Positions 1-6,675 of a stretch of DNA of 10,280 bases are shown here, piece by piece. Source of the DNA: Treponema sp. UBA1240. GTDB lineage: Bacteria > Spirochaetota > Spirochaetia > Treponematales > Treponemataceae. The DNA is taken from NCBI GenBank assembly GCA_002308875.1, contig DBWK01000083.1, positions 13,804 through 24,083 of the forward strand, in the 5' to 3' direction. Positions within the stretch are counted from its first letter, which is position 1. Every line of letters begins with the position of its first letter. The notes below the pieces were generated by a model. That model did not search any database. It saw only the letters and a program-made list of their open reading frames with translations, and was not told the origin of the DNA. Position numbers and translations under genes: made by a program.

Positions 1-1119
1 TTTGCTTCTCTTAATATGAATATCAACTGCAGAACCATAATGCGAACAATGTCAGTTTCTCAGCGACAGATGGTAGAAATTGCAAAAGCGGTTTCATACG
101 ACGCAAAACTGATTGTTCTTGACGAACCGACTTCTTCTTTAACAGAAAATGAAATCAAAAAATTATTTTCCATTGTAAACGACTTAAAAAGCAAAGGTGT
201 TTCCTTTGTTTACATCTCACACAAAATGGACGAAGTCTTTGAAATCTGTGATGAAGTTTCGGTACTCCGTGACGGAAACATGGTTTTAACAAAGGCAGTA
301 AAAGATACGAACATGAATGAGCTTATCTCAGCAATGGTCGGACGATCACTGGATAAGCGATTCCCGGACGTAGACAACAATCCGGGCGATATATATTTCG
401 AAGTAAAAAATCTTACAACAAAATACGAACCTGTGCTCGAAGATATTTCATTCTCCGTAAAGAAAGGTGAAATTTTCGGACTGTACGGACTTGTAGGCGC
501 AGGACGAAGCGAACTGCTTGAATCTCTGTTTGGAGTACGCACAATCGCCTCAGGCGAAATAGTACTTGACGGCAAACCTCTGAGATTTGAAAGCAGTAAA
601 GACGCAATGGCTTACAATTTTGCACTGGTCACGGAAGAGCGAAAACTGAACGGAATGTTCGGCAAGGATACAATCAAGTTTAACACGGTAATTACAAACC
701 TTGAACAGTACAAAACATACGGAATCATTTCCGAGCGCAAAATGGCGGAAGCAGCCAATCGCGAAGTAAAGCAGATGAGAACAAAATGTACTTCGATAGA
801 AGAAAACATAACGGCACTTTCAGGAGGAAACCAGCAGAAAGTCATCATCGGAAAATGGCTGGAACGGAAACCGGATATTTTCCTTATGGACGAACCCACC
901 CGCGGTATTGATGTTGGTGCCAAATATGAAATCTATCAGCTGATTATTAAAATGGCAAAAGAAGGCAAAACGATTATCGTAGTTTCAAGCGAAATGCCTG
1001 AAATTCTCGGTATAACAAATCGTATTGCCGTTATGTCAAATCACCGGCTTGCTGGAATCGTAAATACAAAAGAAACTAATCAGGAAGAGCTTTTGCGTCT
1101 TTCCGCTAAATATCTATAA
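1..1119 (+). CDS. mglA: Galactose/methyl galactoside-type sugar ABC transporter ATP-binding protein MglA, 5' end missing
   Basis: This is the ATPase that powers uptake of galactose/glucose-type sugars, working on the cytoplasmic face of the MglC permease. The reading frame is open from base 1, so the gene starts outside the window. About 372 residues remain of a family usually near 500, and the first Walker A is lost. Counting from base 1, NBD1 shows its degenerate signature SVSQRQ (about 18-23), Walker B LIVLDEP (37-43) and H-loop His74. NBD2 shows a degenerate Walker A, GLVGAGRS (163-170, Arg in place of the usual Lys), signature LSGGNQ (273-278), Walker B IFLMDEP (293-299) and SSEMPEI where an H-loop His would sit. 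These NBD2 departures are normal for the MglA/RbsA class of double-NBD ATPases. The stop codon overlaps the mglC ribosome binding site, so the two genes are almost certainly co-transcribed. The MglA rather than RbsA assignment rests on overall resemblance to E. coli MglA and on the MglC-like neighbour. Confidence 0.93.
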   Translation, partial: FASLNMNINCRTIMRTMSVSQRQMVEIAKAVSYDAKLIVLDEPTSSLTENEIKKLFSIVNDLKSKGVSFVYISHKMDEVFEICDEVSVLRDGNMVLTKAVKDTNMNELISAMVGRSLDKRFPDVDNNPGDIYFEVKNLTTKYEPVLEDISFSVKKGEIFGLYGLVGAGRSELLESLFGVRTIASGEIVLDGKPLRFESSKDAMAYNFALVTEERKLNGMFGKDTIKFNTVITNLEQYKTYGIISERKMAEAANREVKQMRTKCTSIEENITALSGGNQQKVIIGKWLERKPDIFLMDEPTRGIDVGAKYEIYQLIIKMAKEGKTIIVVSSEMPEILGITNRIAVMSNHRLAGIVNTKETNQEELLRLSAKYL

Positions 1120-1130
1120 GGAAGAAGAAC

Positions 1131-2711
1131 ATGGCAGATTTTAACGTAGAAATAGAACAGTTACAGGCAGAAAGCCTCAGGCAGTTGGAAAAGGATATCG
1201 CGTCAAAAAGCGTAAAACCTCTTGAACAAGACGAAGTTCTCCAAAAATACACAGAACGTCTTGCAGAGCTCCGCAAAGACTCATCACGAAAGGCGGAAGC
1301 CGCGGCACTTTCCAAAAAAGCGGTTGCATATGCAAACATCGTTTCTGATGCCTATATCAAGCAGGTAAATGAAGAACAGTCAGCGCTCGAAACAGACTGC
1401 AAGGCAAAATATAAAAATCGTGTTGCCGAAATCAAGCTTGCAACACTCGACCGCATTTCAAAACTTACAAAAAAAGAAGAAATCAACGTAGCAAAATACG
1501 AAGGTGAATCAGCACTCTTTGACGCAAAGAACAAATTCCAAACTGAAATTGCAAAATATCGCAGCACCAAAAATCAGGCATATATCGACCACGTAATGTT
1601 CAACCGCACTCTCCGTGACGGAAAGACAAACTTTAAAGAAAACATCACCATGAACTTTATGAACTACATCTACAACTTTAAGATGTCTAAGTTCATGCTG
1701 GAAAACGGATTGTATATCGCCATCCTCATATTCTTTATCGTGTGTGTAATCATTGCGCCGCTTTCCGGCAACGGACAGCTTTTCACGCTTCCAAACATTT
1801 TAACTATTCTTGAACAGTCATCAACAAGAATGTTCTACGCTCTCGGCGTTGCAGGACTTATCCTTATCGCCGGTACCGACCTCAGCGTCTGCCGTATGGT
1901 TGCGCTCGGCGCCGTTACAACCGGACTTATTCTTCATCCTACAAAGAACATTGTCACATTCTTCGGCATGGAACCGTGGGATTTTACGGGTCTTCCGATG
2001 GGCGGACGTCTTGCAATGGCACTGAGTCTTTCAATTGCACTCTGCGTATTGTTCAGCTGCTTTTCAGGCTTTTTTACGGCAAAGTTCAAAATTCACCCGT
2101 TCATTTCAACGCTTTCTTCCCAGCTCATCATCTACGGTCTTTTGTTCTTTGGAACAAGCGGTACACCGGTTGGCTCAATCGATTCCAATATTAAGGACCT
2201 TATTGGAGGCCGCTGGGTTCTCGGTGTTATAAACGGCGATCTTATCACGTTCCCAAAGCTGATTATTCCTGCTGTTGTTGCCATTTTTGTGGCATGGTTC
2301 ATCTGGAACAAAACTACATTCGGCAAAAATATGTATGCGGTCGGTGGTAATGCTGAAGCAGCTGCCGTAAGTGGAATCAACGTATTCGGTGTTACAATGG
2401 GAATCTTCATCATGGCTGGTATATTCTACGGTTGCGGCGCCTTCCTTGAAGCATTCCGCGCAAATGCAAGTGCCGGTACGGGTCAGGGTTTTGAACTTGA
2501 TGCGATTGCAGCCTGTGTTGTAGGTGGAATCTCGTTTAACGGCGGTATCGGTAAAATTCGCGGTGCTGTACTCGGCGTAATCATCTTTACAGGTCTCACA
2601 TACTGCCTCACATTCCTTGGAATAGACACTAACCTTCAGTTTGTATTCAAGGGATTGATAATCATCGCGGCAGTTGCCCTCGACAGCGTCAAATACTTGA
2701 AACGTAAATAA
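1131..2711 (+). CDS. mglC: Galactose-type sugar ABC transporter permease MglC with long N-terminal coiled-coil-like extension
   Basis: This is the membrane channel subunit for sugar import, partner of MglA and of a periplasmic MglB not seen here. Residues from about 193 to 526 are a typical permease of the BPD_transp_2 family. Hydrophobic helices begin near 193-211. Family landmarks include TDLSVCR (249-255), the cytoplasmic loop GGNAEAAAVSGIN (405-417) and ELDAIAACVVGGISF (455-469), close to E. coli MglC. The protein has 526 residues against about 336 in E. coli. The excess is residues 1-185, which are charged, Glu/Lys/Ala-rich, lack any hydrophobic segment and look like a cytoplasmic coiled coil. 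The start at 1131 is supported by AAGGA at 1118-1122, eight bases upstream and overlapping the mglA stop, which suggests translational coupling. Codon use does not visibly change at the extension boundary, and the frame is continuous. Confidence 0.94.
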   Translation: MADFNVEIEQLQAESLRQLEKDIASKSVKPLEQDEVLQKYTERLAELRKDSSRKAEAAALSKKAVAYANIVSDAYIKQVNEEQSALETDCKAKYKNRVAEIKLATLDRISKLTKKEEINVAKYEGESALFDAKNKFQTEIAKYRSTKNQAYIDHVMFNRTLRDGKTNFKENITMNFMNYIYNFKMSKFMLENGLYIAILIFFIVCVIIAPLSGNGQLFTLPNILTILEQSSTRMFYALGVAGLILIAGTDLSVCRMVALGAVTTGLILHPTKNIVTFFGMEPWDFTGLPMGGRLAMALSLSIALCVLFSCFSGFFTAKFKIHPFISTLSSQLIIYGLLFFGTSGTPVGSIDSNIKDLIGGRWVLGVINGDLITFPKLIIPAVVAIFVAWFIWNKTTFGKNMYAVGGNAEAAAVSGINVFGVTMGIFIMAGIFYGCGAFLEAFRANASAGTGQGFELDAIAACVVGGISFNGGIGKIRGAVLGVIIFTGLTYCLTFLGIDTNLQFVFKGLIIIAAVALDSVKYLKRK

Positions 2712-2737
2712 TCATCCTTCAAATGTCATAAACTTTT

Positions 2738-2776
2738 AGCCTGTGATGTTATTTGTAACGTCACAGGCTTTTTTTT
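2738..2776 (+). terminator. Rho-independent terminator of the mgl operon
   Basis: A 14-pair stem (2738-2751 with 2756-2769, one T-G wobble) closes a TTTG loop and is followed by a run of T through 2776. It lies 26 bases after the mglC stop, so it ends the mgl transcript. On the opposite strand the hairpin is not followed by a T run, so it should act mainly in the + direction. Confidence 0.95.
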
Positions 2777-2819
2777 ATTGGAGAAACTTGAATCTTTATG
2801 GATTTTTCCACATCGCACA

Positions 2820-2842
2820 AGTCCGGTTTTGAACACCGGACT
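2820..2842 (-). terminator. Hairpin just downstream of purH, possible weak terminator or 3' stabiliser
   Basis: An 8-pair inverted repeat (2820-2827 with 2835-2842, GC-rich core CCGG) starts 7 bases past the purH stop in the purH direction. No T run follows it on the minus strand, so it does not meet the usual intrinsic terminator pattern. It could protect the purH mRNA 3' end or work with a termination factor. The pairing is seen directly; the role is inferred. Confidence 0.45.
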
Positions 2843-2849
2843 AACGCTT

Positions 2850-4526
2850 TTAGTGCTTAAAGTGGCGGGCACCTGTAAAAATCATTGCGATGCCGTACTT
2901 GTTGCATGCATCGATTGATTCCTGGTCACGGATTGAACCGCCCGGCTGAACAATAGCCTTTATACCGTATTCGTGCGCTTTTTCAACACAATCCGCAAAC
3001 GGAAAGAATGCGTCGCTGATAAGTACTTCGGCATTACCGATTTTAAGCGCATCGGTCTTTTCCTTTGCACGTTCAAGAGCCTGACCAGCAGCCCATATGC
3101 GGTTTGTCTGACCACAGCCGATTCCGTATGCGGTACGGTTTTTGATAACGAGAATCGCATTTGATTTTGCGAACATCGCAACAGTCATGCCGAACGCCAT
3201 TTCGTCAATCTGTTCCTGCGTGGGTTTTGCCTTTGTAACGATATCCCATTTTTCAAACAGCTGGTTATCACGGTTCTGAACCAAAAGTCCTCCTGCAACA
3301 CTCATACATTCAAAGTCATCGTTCGCTTCAATCTCGGCAATAACGATACGCAGGTTCTTTTTCTGCGCAAAAACGGCGAGCGCATCATCCGTAAAGCCGG
3401 GGGCAACAATAACTTCCAAAAAGCATTTGGACATTTCTTCAGCGGCTTCTTTGTCTACAACAGCACTGCATCCCACTATTCCACCGAAAATGGAAACAGG
3501 ATCGCAGTCATAAGTCTGTTTGTAGCTTTCAAGCACGGTTTTTCCGAGTGAAGCACCACACGGCGTGTTGTGTTTTAACGCAATCGTAAACACACTTGAA
3601 GCAGCCCCACCAAATGTTGCCGTTACAGGAGTTCCGGTCGGGTTTGCTTTGTTGCCGTCTGCGTCTTTTCCGGCAATAATGCCGTTGTATGCGGAATAAT
3701 CAGTTCCGCTGACAGGCGCTGCATTCTTTACAAAACGGTTAAATGCGCATACGCCTTTCCAGGCTACATCAAGGTCGCGGATATTGTTGTACGAAAGTTC
3801 CTTGCCCTGAATCTGCCGCATCCCGGCGAAGGCGCCTTTTTTGTCAGCCGTAACATACAGCGCCGCCTTTTGGTGGGCGTTTTCGCCATAGCGCAAACTC
3901 TGGGACTTTACAAGCGGCATATCATAATACTGTGGTAGTTCTTCTTCAAGCATAAAGCGGCTTACCGCAGCGTCATAAGCAGACGTAAGGTTAAAAACCT
4001 TTCCGGCTAGGCGGCGCTTGAATTCTTTTGATACACATTCCGCACCTTTACCTTTTGCGAGGTTGGCAATAACTTCGGGATAATCCGCAGGGTCCGTCAG
4101 AACGATAACATCCTGAAAATTCTTTGCGGCAGCGCGGAGCATTGTCGGTCCGCCGATATCAATGAATTCAACTGTTTCTTCAAACGAAAGACCTGCCTGA
4201 ACTTTTTCAAAAAACGGATACAGGTTTACACAAACCATATCAATAGGAGCAACTCCGAGCTTTTCGATAGTCTTCATATGCTCCGCATTTGAGCGGATTG
4301 CGAGAAGCCCCGCATGTATTTTTGGATGCAGTGTTTTAACACGACCATCAAGGCATTCAGGAAAACCGGTAACTTCGCTTACATCGATTACGTTGATTCC
4401 ATTATTTGTTAAATACTTTGCAGTTCCGCCTGTTGAAAGGATTTCCCAGTCCGCGGCGACAAGCGCCTTTGCCAGATCAAGAATACCATCCTTTACGAAT
4501 ACACTTATAAGAGCTCTCTTTTTCAT
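2850..4526 (-). CDS. purH: Bifunctional AICAR transformylase / IMP cyclohydrolase PurH
   Basis: PurH catalyses the final two steps of de novo purine synthesis in the cytoplasm: formylation of AICAR with 10-formyl-THF, then ring closure to IMP. The N-terminal cyclohydrolase (MGS-like) domain (about 1-195) has LSTGGT (30-35) and TGFPECLDGRVKTLHP (53-68). Lys64, Tyr103, Asp123 and Lys135 sit in the contexts of the known active-site residues. The transformylase domain carries KHNTPCG (318-324, with the catalytic Lys-His pair), KSNA (454-457), SDAFFPF (504-510) and QPGGSIRDQ (527-535), and ends RHFKH as in E. coli. Length is 558 against about 529 in E. coli, because of an extra segment around 267-312 just before KHNTPCG. 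The ATG start is supported by AGGA about nine bases upstream. No other purine gene is in the window. It converges on mglC. Confidence 0.97.
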   Translation of the reverse strand: MKKRALISVFVKDGILDLAKALVAADWEILSTGGTAKYLTNNGINVIDVSEVTGFPECLDGRVKTLHPKIHAGLLAIRSNAEHMKTIEKLGVAPIDMVCVNLYPFFEKVQAGLSFEETVEFIDIGGPTMLRAAAKNFQDVIVLTDPADYPEVIANLAKGKGAECVSKEFKRRLAGKVFNLTSAYDAAVSRFMLEEELPQYYDMPLVKSQSLRYGENAHQKAALYVTADKKGAFAGMRQIQGKELSYNNIRDLDVAWKGVCAFNRFVKNAAPVSGTDYSAYNGIIAGKDADGNKANPTGTPVTATFGGAASSVFTIALKHNTPCGASLGKTVLESYKQTYDCDPVSIFGGIVGCSAVVDKEAAEEMSKCFLEVIVAPGFTDDALAVFAQKKNLRIVIAEIEANDDFECMSVAGGLLVQNRDNQLFEKWDIVTKAKPTQEQIDEMAFGMTVAMFAKSNAILVIKNRTAYGIGCGQTNRIWAAGQALERAKEKTDALKIGNAEVLISDAFFPFADCVEKAHEYGIKAIVQPGGSIRDQESIDACNKYGIAMIFTGARHFKH

Positions 4527-4547
4527 TTAGTTAATCCTGTTGATTGA

Positions 4548-4561
4548 TTTATATGCGCATA
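4548..4561 (-). promoter_or_regulatory. Possible purH promoter -10 with adjoining palindrome
   Basis: On the minus strand TATAAA (4548-4553) lies about 21 bases before the purH ATG, and it overlaps a perfect 10-base palindrome, TATGCGCATA (4552-4561). I find no convincing -35 box at 16-18 bases, so this is a weak promoter call. The palindrome could be an operator half or chance. The whole gap between the upstream gene's stop and purH (4527-4612) holds nothing else but a weak hairpin. Confidence 0.3.
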
Positions 4562-4575
4562 CTAACACAAATAAA

Positions 4576-4598
4576 GGATTTTGGAAAGCAAAATGTCC
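4576..4598 (-). terminator. Weak candidate terminator after the 672-residue DUF1266-like gene
   Basis: A 6-pair AT-rich stem (ATTTTG/CAAAAT, 4578-4583 with 4589-4594), extended by GG/CC across a two-base bulge, is followed on the minus strand by T-rich TTTATTTG. It lies just after the stop at 4613. It is short and AT-rich, so readthrough into purH is plausible. Confidence 0.35.
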
Positions 4599-4612
4599 CT
4601 GACAACTTACGG

Positions 4613-6631
4613 TTAAAAAAACGAACTAAGCTTCTTCTCAAGGTCTTTAAGGATTTTTTCCTCAGTAAAAAGTTTGTTTTCGGGTATACGTTTAAAAAAA
4701 GTGACTGCTTTTTTCCTGTACTTTGTGACTTTATTGTTGTCGGTTTCATTTTTCATTCTTATAAAATAATATATTCCGTAAACCGCACACATCCCTTCAT
4801 CAGTGGTATTTTCATCATCAAGATATGACAGAAAGGCATCCAACCTTTTCCAGTCTTTTGCTTCAAGCAGTCTGCTGATATATGCCATAGAAAAGTCAGT
4901 GAACTGCTCATATCTGGAATTCAGTCCCTGTTTTGCCGGAACGGCTTTTTTAAACGATTCCAATGCCGTATCATAATACTTGATAAGTTTTTCTTTCGGA
5001 CAGGATGTTAATTCCTGATATTCAATCATCAAAAGTGATACGCACGGAATTGCTTTCTTTTTGTTGTAGAATGATGTAAGAGCCTTTTTAATTGATGCAA
5101 GTTTTAGTTCATCTTGCGTTGAGAGAGATTTAAGATCTTTTTTGTAAAATGTATAAAAATCTGAAGAAAGCGTGTTGAATTCATACCAGGCTTTTGCATC
5201 TGCCGTCTGCTTGTACCAAACATCATCGTATGTAAGAACAGGATTTTTGTTACGGTTTTCTGCTGGAAAACTAATACCTCGAAGCGAAAATTGATACTTT
5301 CTGTTAATGTTTTCATAATTCGGCGCACTAAGATACGCTGACTTTAATGCTTTATATTCATATTCTTCTATATCTTTACCGGTGGAGAGCGCAAATAAAC
5401 CTCTGCCGATTATATAGTGCGCTATATAATCATCCCATGTTGCATAAGCATTCAACAGTTTGTCAATTAAAGGTTTGGCATACTGCTTGGCTTCGTATTC
5501 GGACAACCAGCCGACGGCAATACCCCATCGGAGCACGGCAAGCAGACGTCCGGTATCCCAGGCAAGCATTCCGTATTCACCGAGTTTTTCGCGAATCTGC
5601 TTGATATAGAACAAGCGCGTTGTTTCCAATATATCAAGACATTCCAGAACGGAAATCTGCTCTACTGTTTGTTTTGGGTATTTATCCAGCAATGCATTCA
5701 GTCTGTTATACATCGGCACATATCCGAATTCTTCTGTCCGATATTTTTCAAGAAGTTCAAGAATATCGCCTCTCCAATGGCACTCCCAGTCACGCTCAAG
5801 CACAATTTTTGAAACTTTTTGAGTTCCTTTACCGTCACGGGGTGTTTTTTCAGGATTTATCGAAAAAACATCAAGCGTATTATATGCAATAAGCGGTTCT
5901 GACAGCATACAAAAATACTGTTCGTATTCCGACATTGCATTCCATGCGGTTGCATCCTTTTTGCCTGATATACCCGAATAAAAGAAAAATTCTTCACCGG
6001 CTGCAAAAGGAGTTTGGCGCTTGTAAACATCGAATATTTCGAGTCCGATTGCATCCGGATCATCATCATTGAAAACCAGTTGTATGCAGTAACAGGGATT
6101 TTCCTTGCAGATATAGCTGTATATCGATGAATTGTAAGTAACTTTTTTACCTTTTGCAGATTGTTTAAAATCGTTTATTGAATAACGGATCGGTTCTGCC
6201 GCTTTTATAAAGTTTTTGTCAGAATCCATCAGCGGAATAACTTTTTTTTCTTCAACACGCAGATTGATGCCTTTTTTTTGAAAATACAAAGGCAGCCGTG
6301 CATCGTCATATATGTCAGCAGAGTGTGTTGCAGCCGATGCTATAAGTACAACATCAGAAAAGTCTTCATAGCTTCCTGTACCGATTTCTGTCTTTTCTTT
6401 AAGAACGTTTTCGGCTGTCGGTATTACCGTGAAAATAGTTTTTGATGTATTATAAAAACCGTTAGTATCCCATCCGTTAAAGCAGTGAGGGATTCTGTCC
6501 TCTTTTTGTTTTTTAAAATTTGACGCAAATTGTTTTACAAGAGTGTTTCCCCAAAACGGAGAAACAGTATTCTGGGAAAATGCAAAAAAACACAGTAAAA
6601 AAAAGTAAAAACAACAAATGTTTTTTTTCAT
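4613..6631 (-). CDS. Exported DUF1266-like protein of unknown function (paralog 1)
   Basis: The function is unknown. Residues 1-19 form a signal peptide (MKK, then a hydrophobic core ending AFS), so the mature protein of about 650 residues is predicted to be periplasmic or outside the cell; there is no clear lipobox. Three regions are visible. The N-terminal region (about 20-255) contains HCFNGW (49-54), a GIN segment and ICKENPCYC (174-182). A DUF1266-like region (about 284-475) is marked by GMLAWDTGR (354-362), RWGIAVGWLSEYEA (368-381), TWDDYIAHYIIGR (398-410) and LTYDDVWY (466-473). A helical C-terminal part (about 485-672) contains AVYGIYYFIRM (616-626) and looks TPR-like. It shares these blocks in order with the next gene upstream (6676-8637), which ends 44 bases before it. 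The ATG at 6629-6631 has no Shine-Dalgarno sequence, but a -10-like box lies six bases upstream. The DUF1266 assignment is from memory of the LAWD-RWG-EEA-SWEE-GR pattern, not from a search. Confidence 0.85.
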   Translation of the reverse strand: MKKNICCFYFFLLCFFAFSQNTVSPFWGNTLVKQFASNFKKQKEDRIPHCFNGWDTNGFYNTSKTIFTVIPTAENVLKEKTEIGTGSYEDFSDVVLIASAATHSADIYDDARLPLYFQKKGINLRVEEKKVIPLMDSDKNFIKAAEPIRYSINDFKQSAKGKKVTYNSSIYSYICKENPCYCIQLVFNDDDPDAIGLEIFDVYKRQTPFAAGEEFFFYSGISGKKDATAWNAMSEYEQYFCMLSEPLIAYNTLDVFSINPEKTPRDGKGTQKVSKIVLERDWECHWRGDILELLEKYRTEEFGYVPMYNRLNALLDKYPKQTVEQISVLECLDILETTRLFYIKQIREKLGEYGMLAWDTGRLLAVLRWGIAVGWLSEYEAKQYAKPLIDKLLNAYATWDDYIAHYIIGRGLFALSTGKDIEEYEYKALKSAYLSAPNYENINRKYQFSLRGISFPAENRNKNPVLTYDDVWYKQTADAKAWYEFNTLSSDFYTFYKKDLKSLSTQDELKLASIKKALTSFYNKKKAIPCVSLLMIEYQELTSCPKEKLIKYYDTALESFKKAVPAKQGLNSRYEQFTDFSMAYISRLLEAKDWKRLDAFLSYLDDENTTDEGMCAVYGIYYFIRMKNETDNNKVTKYRKKAVTFFKRIPENKLFTEEKILKDLEKKLSSFF

Positions 6632-6637
6632 ATATGA

Positions 6638-6666
6638 AGTATATACGGACTTTTACCAGCCGGCAA
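6638..6666 (-). promoter_or_regulatory. Promoter of the 672-residue DUF1266-like gene, predicted leaderless start
   Basis: On the minus strand TTGCCG (6661-6666) is separated by 17 bases from TATACT (6638-6643). Six bases later comes the ATG at 6629-6631, so transcription should begin at or within a base or two of the start codon. This would give the downstream paralog its own promoter in addition to readthrough from the upstream paralog, whose stop is at 6676-6678. The boxes are seen; activity is inferred. Confidence 0.5.
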
Positions 6667-6675
6667 GATATACAA

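Noticed and set aside
4544..4828. 94-residue open frame on the + strand over the end of the 672-residue gene
   Set aside because: It lies almost wholly antisense to a well-supported gene, has no ribosome binding site that I can see and resembles no family.
5347..5892. Two + strand open frames of 85-90 codons
   Set aside because: Both are shadows opposite the DUF1266-like core, whose minus-strand reading is conserved with the paralog.
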